DNA of 38,767 nt from JANLTP01 sp031363055 (GTDB lineage Bacteria; Pseudomonadota; Gammaproteobacteria; Burkholderiales; Burkholderiaceae_E): assembly GCA_031363055.1 (NCBI GenBank), contig JANLTP010000025.1, forward strand, positions 1-38,767, in the 5' to 3' direction. A model generated the notes under the pieces. It saw only the letters and a list, made by a program, of their open reading frames with translations, searched no databases and had not been told where the DNA came from. The first letter of the stretch is position 1; the number at the start of each line of letters is the position of its first letter. Made by a program: the position numbers and the translations under genes. Positions 7,576-16,174 of this stretch are shown here, piece by piece.

Positions 7576-7710
7576 AACGCCATAAACGACGCGATAATTG
7601 TATATTTCCGTTATAACCGCCTTATATGACGCATTGACCAAAATGTCATTTAACGCCATACTTGACGTACTAAAATTGTTTTCGTAAATTGTGCGTCTAA
7701 TGTGGCGTTA
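7576..7710. promoter_or_regulatory. Putative hipBA operator region
   Basis: AACGCCATA occurs at 7576-7584 and again at 7652-7660, and the inverted sequence GGCGTTA is at 7704-7710, directly before the hipB ATG. TAACGCC (7651-7657) and GGCGTTA form a dyad. The spacing to the start fits autorepression by the HipB-like protein. This is a pattern-based inference. Confidence 0.45.
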
Positions 7711-8064
7711 ATGAACAATATTACTGACCGTACCGACGAAGCCCTGATTCAACTCATCGGCCAGCGACTGGCGCAAACTCGGTTGAGCTTGAACATGACC
7801 CAAGGGCAACTGGCTCGCGAGGCTGGGCTGGGTTTGCGCACTGTGCAGCGCCTTGAACTCGGCGAAGCGGCCACCCAATTGTCAGGTTTCGTTCGAATCT
7901 GCCGAGTCTTGGGTCTTGCTGAAGGGTTCAATGTCTTGATTCCGCCGCTCGCACCCAGCCCCCTCGCACAATTAAAGCTGCGCGAGAAATCGCGTAAGCG
8001 CGCCTCGGGCGGCAAAGCTGCGGAGCCGGGGCAACTGTGGCACTGGGCCGAAGACCGGACGTGA
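7711..8064 (+). CDS. HipB-like HTH antitoxin
   Basis: 117 residues from ATG 7711 (an in-frame GTG at 7702 would add three). An XRE-type helix-turn-helix covers IGQRLAQTRLSLNMTQGQLAREAGLGLRTVQRLELGEAATQLSGFVRICRVLGL. The basic tail, PLAQLKLREKSRKRASGGKAAEPG, is typical of HipB-type proteins. It lies 80 bp upstream of a complete hipA-like gene. It likely represses the operon and neutralises the kinase. Confidence 0.9.
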   Translation: MNNITDRTDEALIQLIGQRLAQTRLSLNMTQGQLAREAGLGLRTVQRLELGEAATQLSGFVRICRVLGLAEGFNVLIPPLAPSPLAQLKLREKSRKRASGGKAAEPGQLWHWAEDRT

Positions 8065-8103
8065 CCCAGAAGCAAACCCGCCGTGACTTCGGCTTGACCG
8101 CGT

Positions 8104-8154
8104 CTGCGCCATGATCGAGCCTGCGCCATGATCGAGCCTGCGCTGTGACCGTCG
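8104..8154. repeat. 17-bp tandem repeat at the hipA start
   Basis: The unit CTGCGCCATGATCGAGC is at 8104-8120 and 8121-8137 with a partial third copy from 8138, spanning the GTG start of hipA at 8145. Copy-number change here would move the ribosome entry region relative to the start. Confidence 0.75.
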
Positions 8155-9461
8155 CCGAAGTGCGCCTGTGGGGCCGAACCATTGGCGCGGTCTCGATTGA
8201 AGACGGCGAATCGGTCGCAGCGTTCCAGTACACGCCGCAGTTTGCCGCCAGTGGCATCGAAATCTCGCCGATCACCATGCCGCTGGCCAATCGGATCTAC
8301 CGGTTTGCCGCGCTGCCGCTGAACACCTTCCACGGCCTGCCCGGTTTGCTCGCCGACTCGCTGCCCGACAAATTCGGCAACGCCTTGATCAACGCTTGGC
8401 TGGCCACTCAAGGCCTCAGCCCGCAAAGCTTGAACGCGGTCGAGCGCCTGTGTTACACCGGTGCGCGGGGCATGGGCGCACTCGAGTTCGCGCCCGCCGT
8501 CGGACCGACGCGCAAATCCAGCGCCAAGGTCGAGATCGACGCGCTGGTGCAACTGGCCTCCGAAGTGTTAAGTCAACGCAGCGATCTGACTACCTCGTTC
8601 GCCGATGGCAAGCGCGCCCGCGCGCTGCAGGACATCTTGCGCGTTGGCACTTCGGCCGGCGGCGCCCGCGCCAAGGCAGTCATCGCCTGGAGCCCTGCGA
8701 CCGGCGAAGTGCGCTCCGGACAAATTAACGCCGGCGACGGGTTCGAGGACTGGCTGATCAAGTTCGACGGCGTCGCTGGCAACAAAGACAAGGAGCTCGA
8801 CGATCCGCAGGGTTACTGCGCGATCGAGTACGCCTATTACCTGATGGCGCAAGCGGCGGGCGTCACGATGAACGAATGCCGGTTGTTCGAAGAAAACGGC
8901 CGACGCCACTTTATGACCAGGCGCTTCGATCGGGTGAAGGCGTCGGGCACAAGCCGCAAGTTGCACGCGCAATCACTGGGCGCGCTGGCCCATTTCGACT
9001 TTAATAGTGCCGGCACGAACACGTACGAGCAGGCGTTTCTGGTCATGCGCCAACTTCGCTTAGGCATGGACGCGATCGAACAACAGTTTCGGCGCATGGC
9101 GTTCAACGTCGTGGCGCGCAATCAAGACGATCACGTCAAGAACATCGGGTTTCTGATGGATCAGCGCGGCCAATGGTCGCTGTCCCCGGCGTTCGATGTG
9201 ACCTACAGCTTTAATCCGAGCGGCGATTGGACCGCTCGACATCAGATGTCGATTAACGGCAAGCGCGACCAATTTACACTCGAGGACTTTCGAGTCTGCG
9301 CCAACAGCGCAATGATGAAACGCGGCCGGGCCGAAACGATTCTCGACGAGGTTAGCGCGGCGGTCATTCACTGGCGCCGCTTTGCGGACGAAGCCAAGGT
9401 GAGCGATCCCTGGCGCGACCAAATTCAGCGCAATCTGCGTTTGAGCTTGCCCGCGCGATAG
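8145..9461 (+). CDS. HipA-family serine/threonine kinase toxin
   Basis: 438 residues from a GTG start. HipA N-terminal layout: VRLWGRTIGAVSIEDG, then LPGLLADSLPDKFG. A glycine loop, VGTSAGGARAKA (about residues 167-178), corresponds to the phosphate-binding/autophosphorylation loop. The catalytic segment NQDDHVKN is at about 326-333, followed by the metal-binding LSPAFDV at 346-352. All core kinase motifs are present and length is normal. Characterised HipA phosphorylates glutamyl-tRNA synthetase; relatives hit other targets. It is paired with the HTH gene upstream. Contrast the HipA-like protein at 23986-25104, which lacks the DDH region. Confidence 0.92.
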   Translation: MTVAEVRLWGRTIGAVSIEDGESVAAFQYTPQFAASGIEISPITMPLANRIYRFAALPLNTFHGLPGLLADSLPDKFGNALINAWLATQGLSPQSLNAVERLCYTGARGMGALEFAPAVGPTRKSSAKVEIDALVQLASEVLSQRSDLTTSFADGKRARALQDILRVGTSAGGARAKAVIAWSPATGEVRSGQINAGDGFEDWLIKFDGVAGNKDKELDDPQGYCAIEYAYYLMAQAAGVTMNECRLFEENGRRHFMTRRFDRVKASGTSRKLHAQSLGALAHFDFNSAGTNTYEQAFLVMRQLRLGMDAIEQQFRRMAFNVVARNQDDHVKNIGFLMDQRGQWSLSPAFDVTYSFNPSGDWTARHQMSINGKRDQFTLEDFRVCANSAMMKRGRAETILDEVSAAVIHWRRFADEAKVSDPWRDQIQRNLRLSLPAR

Positions 9462-9489
9462 ATCCAGGGCTACTACTACGCCGGATTTG

Positions 9490-10167
9490 TTAAGTCTTCG
9501 GCGCTCCGAACTGCCGGCCAGGGTCGGCCTTCGCGAACGCATCGAGTTGTTCGCAGGTGCTCATGATCCTCGATACGGTTGGAATGTCGGCGACCTCGAT
9601 CTTGAACACGCGCGTGACCACGATGATGCTCGCCAGGCAGATGTCGGCCATGGTCGGCACGTCACCATGACAGTACCGGCCGGTCTGCGGTTCGGTGGAT
9701 AAACGTTGTTCGAGCGCCTGCAGACCGGTGCTGAACCACTGAATCTGCCAGGCTCGCCAGGCGGCGTCATCGAACTTGCTGACCGTCGTCAGATATTTGC
9801 GCACTCGCGGGGTAATGAGTGGATGGGTATCGGCGGCGAGCATCAAGGCAAGAGAACGGACTCTTGCCCGTCCGTGGACGTCAGCAGGCAGGAGCGCTGG
9901 TGTTGGATAGGTCTCTTCGAGAAACTCGAGAATCGCCTGTGATTGTGTGAGCGGCGAATTTACCGGGCCCGCGCTTCGGTCGATAAGTGCCGGGATCGCA
10001 CCCATCGGGTTGATCTTCAGGAATGCCTCGCTACGCTGTTCGCCACCCTCGAGGTTGATGTTGTGTTCTTCGGGCTGAACGCCCTTCAAGTTGAATGCGA
10101 CCCGCACCCGGTAGGTGGCCGAAGTACGCCAGAAGCTGAACAGTTCGAAGCGGGCTGGATCGGTCAA
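9490..10167 (-). CDS. maiA: Zeta-class glutathione S-transferase, likely maleylacetoacetate/maleylpyruvate isomerase
   Basis: 225 residues. The N-terminal thioredoxin-like domain carries FSFWRTSATYRVRVAFNLKGV, the zeta-class signature containing the catalytic Ser, followed by INPMGAIPALID and LTQSQAILEFLEE. The C-terminal helical domain has MADICLASIIVVTRVFKIEV. It isomerises maleylacetoacetate (tyrosine/homogentisate) or maleylpyruvate (gentisate), and context does not separate the two. The start is TTG with AAGGAA upstream. It is divergent from the hydrolase gene at 10424 and its 3' end is convergent with hipA, 28 bp away. Confidence 0.85.
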   Translation of the reverse strand: MTDPARFELFSFWRTSATYRVRVAFNLKGVQPEEHNINLEGGEQRSEAFLKINPMGAIPALIDRSAGPVNSPLTQSQAILEFLEETYPTPALLPADVHGRARVRSLALMLAADTHPLITPRVRKYLTTVSKFDDAAWRAWQIQWFSTGLQALEQRLSTEPQTGRYCHGDVPTMADICLASIIVVTRVFKIEVADIPTVSRIMSTCEQLDAFAKADPGRQFGAPKT

Positions 10168-10423
10168 GACAATTCCTTGAAATCAAAACGAAACAAAAGT
10201 GTAACAGCCACCGATCGTTATTCGACATGCATCGGAGCTGGTAGAAAAAATGCTATTTCTGAACAGGCGCATGCGGTTTCCAGACAGACTTATGCACGCT
10301 TTGCACTTAGATTTCCGAAGGAACGACGGAACGCGGTCGCCGCAGAGGTAGCAAAGTCAGGACCCGTCACATCACCTACTTTAAAACATCGGGACCCCCA
10401 GCCCAGGACCAAGGAGAGCAGTC

Positions 10424-11605
10424 GTGAGTCATGCAAAGTTGAAGTCGGTAGCCGATCAGGTCCTATCGCAAAATGTCAATCGATTCGGCGGGTCGCCGGG
10501 TCTGGTTGCAATGGCGACCGATCGCAGGGAGAACATCTACGAAGGCGCCTACGGTAAGCGCGAGCTCGGCAAGAACACACCGATGACCACCGACTCGGTG
10601 TTCGCGATTTTTTCGACCACCAAGGCGCTCGCCGGAGTGTGCATCATGCAGTTGGTCGAGGAAGGCAAGATCAAGCTCTGCGACCCCGCGAAACTGTACG
10701 CGCCCGAAATCGCCGAACTTCAAGTGCTGATCGGTTTCGACGCATCGGGCCAACCAAAAACGCGACCACCAAAACGTGACATCACAGTCAATGACCTGAT
10801 GCTGCACACCTCGGGCCTGTGTTACGAATTCTTCAGCGAAGACGATCTCAACTACCGCGCCGCCAAAGGCATTCCGACCGTCGTGTCGTGTATGTTCGCG
10901 TCGATCCGCACCGTGCTACTCCATGACCCTGGAGAACGATGGACCTATGGGCCGAACATCGACTGGCTCGGACGCATCGTCGAGCAGCAGCGCGGCAAAC
11001 GGCTCGGCGAGGTCATGAAGGAGCGGATCTTCGCACCGCTCGGCATGGTCGACATCGCATTCACTATGACCGATGCGATGAAGGCACGCCGAGTCACGAT
11101 CCACAATCGCGCGGCCGATGGTCAGCTCGTTCCGGCGCCAGACCTCGTGCTGCCGCAACCGCCTGAAATGGATTGCGGCGGTCACGGCATCTACTCGACC
11201 GTCGGTGAGTACATGAAGTTCATCCGCATGATGCTCAACGACGGCGTCGGACCGCATGGTCGTGTGCTCAAGGCCGAGACGGTCGCGGCCATGTCGAAGG
11301 ACGGTCTGGGCAATCTGGAGAGCACCGGTTGGACGACATCGATTCCGGCGTACACCAACTCGGGAGAATTTTTTCCGGGAGTCAAAAAGGGTTGGGCCTA
11401 TACATTCATGACCAATCGCGAACCGGCGCCGACCGGTCGGCCCGCTGATTCACTGGCCTGGGCAGGACTGGCCAACCTGTACTACTGGATTGATCGCAAG
11501 AACGGCATCGGCGGTTATTGGGCCGCACAGATTCTGCCGTTCCAGGACGCGGTGTCGTATCCGGGCTTTATCGAGTTCGAGACCGCCGTTTATCAGCATC
11601 GTTAG
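10424..11605 (+). CDS. Serine hydrolase of the beta-lactamase/esterase EstB class
   Basis: 393 residues from GTG 10424 with AAGGAGA just upstream. The nucleophile motif STTK is at residues 64-67 (VFAIFSTTKALAG). A Tyr-containing second motif is in ERWTYGPNIDWLG at about 171-183. PF00144 features include DLMLHTSGL and IFAPLGMVD. No clear signal peptide is visible, which suits a cytoplasmic esterase better than a resistance enzyme. An AraC-type gene follows after 65 bp and may regulate it. The substrate is unknown. Confidence 0.85.
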   Translation: MSHAKLKSVADQVLSQNVNRFGGSPGLVAMATDRRENIYEGAYGKRELGKNTPMTTDSVFAIFSTTKALAGVCIMQLVEEGKIKLCDPAKLYAPEIAELQVLIGFDASGQPKTRPPKRDITVNDLMLHTSGLCYEFFSEDDLNYRAAKGIPTVVSCMFASIRTVLLHDPGERWTYGPNIDWLGRIVEQQRGKRLGEVMKERIFAPLGMVDIAFTMTDAMKARRVTIHNRAADGQLVPAPDLVLPQPPEMDCGGHGIYSTVGEYMKFIRMMLNDGVGPHGRVLKAETVAAMSKDGLGNLESTGWTTSIPAYTNSGEFFPGVKKGWAYTFMTNREPAPTGRPADSLAWAGLANLYYWIDRKNGIGGYWAAQILPFQDAVSYPGFIEFETAVYQHR

Positions 11606-11670
11606 GATTTATACTCGTCGTCGAGCTCGCCCCGCGTCCGACCGTGGCGAGTAACAACAGCGAGGAGACG

Positions 11671-12675
11671 ATGAAGGCGATTCATCGGGTGTTGGTCAAC
11701 GACAGCGACGGCCGTCCGACGGAACGGTATCGCTTGGTCGCGAGTCGCGATTGGGATGAAATCCGCGCCTGGTCCGATAAGGTCTACATGCCCTATCGAG
11801 TGATGGCGACCGGGCGCGCGAATACCCCGAACTCGGTTTTGGATGCGGTGAAGATCGGTCGCCTGACCATGAGCCGGTTCAAGTACGGTATTCCGATCCA
11901 TGTCAAGGACTTCTCACCCAACGCTGGCACGGGCCTGGTATTGACGTCGATCGGTGGCTCGGCGCGTCATTGGTCCGAGGGCAACGCCTTTCACGATACC
12001 GGTGTCGGCGACGCGTTCCTGGTCGATAACTCACGCACCCATTACTGGGTAGACTTCGACAAGGACCACCTGCAACTGAATCTGACCTTCGAACACGATG
12101 CGATGGCCTCGTTGCACGAACGCTGGTTCGGGACACCGGCCGATGAGCGCATGTGGACGCTCAAGTTTCGTTTCGGTGGCGTCGGTTCGAGTTGGGTGAG
12201 TCTGCTCGAGTATGCCTGTCAGTGTGTGATCGAAATGCCCGATGCCGTCCAACAAGGTCCACTCGGGCGGCATCTCGAAGAAGCGCTCGGCATCCATCTG
12301 TTGACGCAATGGCGTGCACAATTGGCGCAGCCGCGGCCCGCCAACCAGCATCGAATTGCGCCCCGACATGTGCTGGCCGCTGAGCGCTATATTCGCGAGC
12401 ATGCCCAGTGTGCCCCGACCTTGAGCGAGTTGGCGGCCGAGGCCTGCGTGAGTGTTCGAACCCTGTCGAAGTCGTTTCAGGAGTATCGCGGCTGCACGCC
12501 GATGGACGCGTTGAAGGAACATCGGCTGCAGCGCGTGCGCGCTGAACTGCTGGCGTCAGGACCCGGCGAAAAGGTCAGTTCGGTGGCGAGACGATGGGGT
12601 TACGCGAACCTGGGCTTGTTCGCGGGTAACTACAAGAAGCGGTTTGGCGAGGCGACGTCGCAAACGCTGAGGTGA
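11671..12675 (+). CDS. AraC-family transcriptional regulator
   Basis: 334 residues from ATG 11671, preceded by GAGGAG; a longer frame from 11518 overlaps the hydrolase gene and is unlikely. An AraC-binding-like N-terminal region (FSPNAGTGLVLTSIGGSARHW...) is followed by the C-terminal double HTH: APTLSELAAEACVSVRTLSKSFQEYRGCTPMDALKEHRLQRVRAELL and VSSVARRWGYANLGLFAGNYKKRFGEAT. It is probably co-transcribed with, or regulates, the upstream hydrolase. Confidence 0.9.
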   Translation: MKAIHRVLVNDSDGRPTERYRLVASRDWDEIRAWSDKVYMPYRVMATGRANTPNSVLDAVKIGRLTMSRFKYGIPIHVKDFSPNAGTGLVLTSIGGSARHWSEGNAFHDTGVGDAFLVDNSRTHYWVDFDKDHLQLNLTFEHDAMASLHERWFGTPADERMWTLKFRFGGVGSSWVSLLEYACQCVIEMPDAVQQGPLGRHLEEALGIHLLTQWRAQLAQPRPANQHRIAPRHVLAAERYIREHAQCAPTLSELAAEACVSVRTLSKSFQEYRGCTPMDALKEHRLQRVRAELLASGPGEKVSSVARRWGYANLGLFAGNYKKRFGEATSQTLR

Positions 12676-12927
12676 ATATCGATCCACAGCCGCAGGTCGG
12701 GTGCGAGGCGTTCCATGACTTCATCGGCGCCGATTCATTTAAACCCACCCGATCATGATGCCCGACGAAGGCCGAACCTTCACCACACCAGGATGCGCAA
12801 TTGCTCTACAGGAGCTTGTGCGAAAGCGCGAGTGCCGAATTTGGCTGCACATACGGCAGCCATTCCGGATCCCGTGTATTGAATTGCCTTGCGGCGCGCA
12901 TGCGCGCTCAAACTGGCGCCGCAGCGG

Positions 12928-13947
12928 TTATTCAATGACCCGATCCGCCCTCTTCAATACGTCCGCCGGAATCGTCACACCGAGTTCGCGCGCGACCTTC
13001 TGATTGATCACCAGTTCCTGGCGCGTGATCACTTCGAACGGCATTTCGGCAGGCTTCGCCCCTTTGAGTATCCGGTCGACGAACACCGGCATGCGCGCGT
13101 AGGTCTCGGTGAAGTTCGTGCCATAGGACATCAATCCGTTCGGGATCGAGGCGCCACCCCAGAACAGAGTAGGTATTCGACGGGCCGTTGCCAACTCGCC
13201 AATTCGGGCGCTCACATTAAAAGTTACCGGCACATTCATGAGCACCATGGCGTCGGTCTTCTCGGCGACCAACGAGTCGAGCGCTGCAGCGAAGTCCGGA
13301 CTCGGGCCGCGTAACTTGAGGACCTGTGGGGCAATACCCATGCGAGCCGCTGCGCCGAGGTTGTCGCGATCGATCGGCGTCATGCCGCTCGCGTCAGCAC
13401 CCGGAATATCGGCATCGCTCATGAACGCAACTCTTGCGAGCTTGGGAAATATTTCCTTCAGAATGCTCAATTGCTTGGCGGCCCGCTCGGGGTCGTGGTC
13501 CGTGACGCCGGTGACGTTGCCTCCGGGTCGGGCAAGCGTCGCCGCAACGCCGATGGCGACTGGGTCAGCGACCAGCGCGGCCACGACCGGGATCGTCGTG
13601 GTGGCCTTGCGCGCTGCGTTGGTGGGCGGGCCGCCGTAGGTTACGAGAACGTCAACATTCATCGCGACCAACTCGGCCGCAAAGCCGGGCAAGCGATCCA
13701 ATTTTCCTTCAGCGAAGCGTGGTTCGAAAACTATTTGAGTCCCCTCGGCATAGCCCAGACGGGCCATCTCCTTTTTGAGCACCTCCAGGCGCTGACCACC
13801 CGAACTGTTCAGCGTACTGTTATCGAGCGTGCCCACTCGAATGACTTTCGCCGGTTGCTGCGCTCTTGCACCGACGGCGGACAAGGCAGTCACCAACGCG
13901 GTGGCGAGCGCGGCGAGGTTTGCCAGAGTTTTTCGTTTGGTGTGCAT
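12928..13947 (-). CDS. ABC transporter substrate-binding protein (PF04392 type), copy 1
   Basis: 339 residues with signal peptide (LAALATALVTALSAVGARAQ). It has typical PF04392 features: VIRVGTLDNS, MARLGYAEGTQIVFEPRFAEGKLDRLPGFAAELVAMNVDVLVTYGG, ATTTIPVVAALVADPVAIGVAATLARPGGNVTGVTDHDPERAAKQLSILKEIFP. No permease or ATPase is adjacent. It is a close paralogue of the gene at 14294-15289, pointing to tandem duplication. Array C lies 75 bp upstream of the ATG. The ligand is unknown. Confidence 0.88.
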   Translation of the reverse strand: MHTKRKTLANLAALATALVTALSAVGARAQQPAKVIRVGTLDNSTLNSSGGQRLEVLKKEMARLGYAEGTQIVFEPRFAEGKLDRLPGFAAELVAMNVDVLVTYGGPPTNAARKATTTIPVVAALVADPVAIGVAATLARPGGNVTGVTDHDPERAAKQLSILKEIFPKLARVAFMSDADIPGADASGMTPIDRDNLGAAARMGIAPQVLKLRGPSPDFAAALDSLVAEKTDAMVLMNVPVTFNVSARIGELATARRIPTLFWGGASIPNGLMSYGTNFTETYARMPVFVDRILKGAKPAEMPFEVITRQELVINQKVARELGVTIPADVLKRADRVIE

Positions 13948-14016
13948 GATCAGACTTTCGACATTAATAAGCGGGTTTAGAGGACAGTCCTAGTGTGTAC
14001 CGGGTCGCGAGCCGAA

Positions 14017-14045
14017 GGCCTTAAACATTGCTAAGGCGATGCTAA
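14017..14045 (-). promoter_or_regulatory. Phased array C upstream of PF04392 receptor copy 1
   Basis: GGCCTTAAA followed by CATTGCTAAG and GCGATGCTAAT on the plus strand. TAA triplets begin at 14022, 14032 and 14043, a 10-11 bp spacing that matches the first three units of the other arrays. The array is short and its distal end merges into a HigA-like remnant starting at 14039. The proximal box is 75 bp from the receptor ATG. Confidence 0.6.
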
Positions 14046-14134
14046 TCTTGGAGATGATTCGTCGGCTAGCGGCAGGACTCGGGCTTCCTGCCGACATATT
14101 GATTCGTGATTACAAGTGCCGTCAGGCAGCCTGA
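14039..14134 (+). pseudogene. Remnant of a HigA-type antitoxin C-terminus
   Basis: The frame reads MLILEMIRRLAAGLGLPADILIRDYKCRQAA and then stops. It resembles the C-terminal part of HigA-type HTH antitoxins (LTLEMIRRLHAGLGIPADVLI is the usual form). The HTH half and any toxin gene are absent. It directly abuts array C. Confidence 0.72.
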
Positions 14135-14293
14135 GGCTCTGAGCATCCGGCAGGGACCTTAATATCGGCTGCACCAACAACTGAGGGCGCGCCGGTACGA
14201 TTGTCCCGACGACGCTCATGGGGCCAACGATCGCGTTACTCACCGATGCAGACAGGGCGTCGAACATCAGCTTCATCAGACCGAGCGCCAAAC

Positions 14294-15289
14294 TCATTCA
14301 ATGACCCGGTCCGCGCGTTTCAGCACTTCCGCCGGAATAGTCATGCCGAGTTCGCGCGCCACCTTGAGATTGACGATGAACTCTTGTCGGGTCACTACCT
14401 CGAAAGGCGTGTCTGCTGGCTTCGCTCCCTTCAGAATCTTGTCGACAATCATCGGCATCCTCGCGTACGTGTCCAATGCGGTCGTGCCATAGGACATCAA
14501 GACGCCCGCGTCCGAGACACCTCCCCAGAACATGGTGGGAATTCGGCGAGCCGTTGCGAGTTCGACGATGCGCCCGCGCGTAAGGATGGTGACCGGGACC
14601 TCCATGACCACCATCGCGCCGGCCTTTTCGGCGACGACTGAGTCAAGCGCTGCTGCTAAATCAGGCGTTGGGCCACGTAGCTTGAGAGTTTGAGGCTTGA
14701 TACTCAAGGCCTCTGCCGCAGCAATGTTGTCGCGCTCGAGCGGGGCGAACCCGCTGGCGTCGGCACCGGGGATGTCCGCGTCGCTCAGGAACGCGGCGCC
14801 GGCAAGATTGGGAAACACCTCTTTGAGGATCGTAAGCTGTCGCGTCGCCCGCTGCGGATCATGGTTGGTGGAGCCCGTGACGTTTCCGCCCGGACGGGCC
14901 AACGTTGCGGCAGCTCCAATCCCGACCGGATCAGCGACCAACTGCGCGACGATCGGAATCGTCGTGGTGGCCTTGCGCGCGGCAGCAGTTGGTGGGCCAC
15001 CGTAGGTCGCGATGACGTCGACATTCAACGCCACAAGTTCAGCGGCAAATCCCGGCAGGCGATCCAACTTTCCCTCGGCGAAGCGGGATTCAAAGATGAT
15101 GTTTATGCCCTCGACATAGCCCAAGCGCCCGAGTTCCTTCTGGAGCAATTCGAACTCCGGGCCGGGCAGCCGGTTCTGGAGCACGCCAACACGAAAGACT
15201 TTCCCGGTTTGCTGCGCTTGAGAGATGCCGGCAGAAAAGGTAGCAACGGAGGCTACGATCGCTATTAAGGTAAATCGCTTGATGTTCAT
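14294..15289 (-). CDS. ABC transporter substrate-binding protein (PF04392 type), copy 2
   Basis: 331 residues from ATG 15289 (GGAG upstream; an in-frame ATG at 15316 has no ribosome site and precedes the signal peptide). The export segment is FTLIAIVASVATFSAGISQAQ. The body parallels copy 1 throughout: LGRLGYVEGINIIFESRFAEGKLDRLPGFAAELVALNVDVIATYGG, LARPGGNVTGSTNHDPQRATRQLTILKEVFP, FLSDADIPGADASG. The distance from ATG to array D is 76 bp, nearly the same as for copy 1 and array C. It is an orphan receptor; ligand unknown. Confidence 0.88.
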   Translation of the reverse strand: MNIKRFTLIAIVASVATFSAGISQAQQTGKVFRVGVLQNRLPGPEFELLQKELGRLGYVEGINIIFESRFAEGKLDRLPGFAAELVALNVDVIATYGGPPTAAARKATTTIPIVAQLVADPVGIGAAATLARPGGNVTGSTNHDPQRATRQLTILKEVFPNLAGAAFLSDADIPGADASGFAPLERDNIAAAEALSIKPQTLKLRGPTPDLAAALDSVVAEKAGAMVVMEVPVTILTRGRIVELATARRIPTMFWGGVSDAGVLMSYGTTALDTYARMPMIVDKILKGAKPADTPFEVVTRQEFIVNLKVARELGMTIPAEVLKRADRVIE

Positions 15290-15346
15290 GTCGAGGTCGC
15301 TCCTGAGTTTCGCCATCGGTTGGGTAGCAGGAGCTAGTTTGCCCGT

Positions 15347-15355
15347 GGGGGGGGG
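15347..15355. repeat. Nine-G homopolymer in receptor leader (second instance)
   Basis: Identical in length and relative position to the tract at 381-389. It is part of a 27-nt block (15347-15373) identical to 381-407 although the downstream genes are not homologous. Confidence 0.6.
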
Positions 15356-15359
15356 CGCT

Positions 15360-15399
15360 GTCCTTAAGCGATGTTAAGGAGTTGCTAAAAGTTGCTAAA
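15360..15399 (-). promoter_or_regulatory. Phased decamer array D upstream of PF04392 receptor copy 2
   Basis: GTCCTTAAG, then units ending GTTAAG, GCTAAA and GCTAAA. TAA triplets are at 15365, 15375, 15386 and 15396 (10-11-10 bp). The proximal box is 76 bp from the ATG at 15289. The array is followed by a PIN/RHH toxin-antitoxin pair about 110 bp away. Confidence 0.7.
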
Positions 15400-15509
15400 T
15401 TAACTGAGCATAGTTGCAGGGAAGCGGATGAAACGTTCGGTTCCGAGCCAATCCCAAGGGATCGAACCACAAGATTGACTAACATCACAGGTGATGTCAA
15501 AATTGATCG

Positions 15510-15932
15510 ATGCGAGTCGTTCTCGATACCGACGCTGTTGTCGCCGCAATGCGCAGTCCTTCTGGGGCGTCATCGGCGCTTCTGGCCGCTGCGCTCGCTG
15601 GTAGGATCACTTTATTGGCCAATGTCGCGTTGATGCTGGAGTACGAGGCAGTCTGTGGACGATCCGAGCATATGGATGTTGCAAAATTCAATGTCAGACA
15701 ACTGTCGATCTTCCTCGACGCGATCACAGCGCTCGTCGAACCGGTCGAGTCGCACTTTATTTGGCGGCCGCAACTGCGTGATCCGTCGGATGAGATGGTG
15801 CTTGAGGCAGCAGTTAACGGTGCGGCCAACGCCATCGTTACCTTCAACACTAGAGATTTCGGACTTGCGCCGGAGAGATTCGGTGTTCGTGTTTTGCTTC
15901 CCAGGGAAGCGCTAAGGAGTTTGCCTAAATGA
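15510..15932 (+). CDS. PIN-domain ribonuclease toxin
   Basis: 140 residues. The PIN-domain layout is RVVLDTDAVVAAMRSPSGASSALLAAALAGRITLLANVALMLEYEAV with acidic residues in LDTD and LEYE, then LRDPSDEMVLEAAVNGAANAIVTFNTRDFG carrying the remaining active-site acids. This resembles the PF13470 type. It lies upstream of its antitoxin, the reverse of the usual vapBC order, with a four-base ATGA overlap. It is probably an intact site-specific RNase. Confidence 0.88.
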   Translation: MRVVLDTDAVVAAMRSPSGASSALLAAALAGRITLLANVALMLEYEAVCGRSEHMDVAKFNVRQLSIFLDAITALVEPVESHFIWRPQLRDPSDEMVLEAAVNGAANAIVTFNTRDFGLAPERFGVRVLLPREALRSLPK

Positions 15933-16174
15933 GTGAGACATCGACCTATCCCCTGCGCCTGCCCCGATCGATCAAATCGGCCGTCGAAAAACTGGCACGT
16001 GACGAAGGAATCAGCATGAATCAATTCGTCGCGACTGCGGTGGCGGAAAAATTAGCCGCCATGAGTACCGCGACTTACTTCGCGGATCACAAAAGCCGCG
16101 CCGACCTGAAAGCGTTCAAGCGCCTGCTCAATCGCAAAGGGGGTGAAACCCCCCGGGAAGGCGACGAGCGCTAG
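15929..16174 (+). CDS. Ribbon-helix-helix antitoxin partner of PIN toxin
   Basis: 81 residues. The RHH segment is YPLRLPRSIKSAVEKLARDEGISMNQFVATAVAEKLAAM, with a basic tail (KSRADLKAFKRLLNRKGG). It overlaps the PIN toxin stop by four bases, so the two are coupled. The gene ends inside a 14-bp-stem hairpin (16171-16208). Confidence 0.88.
   Translation: MSETSTYPLRLPRSIKSAVEKLARDEGISMNQFVATAVAEKLAAMSTATYFADHKSRADLKAFKRLLNRKGGETPREGDER

Noticed and set aside
12676..12927. Minus-strand segment reading GADEVMERLAPDLRLWIDIH as a gene fragment
   Set aside because: Too short to assign and it overlaps the AraC gene end; nothing around it extends the match.
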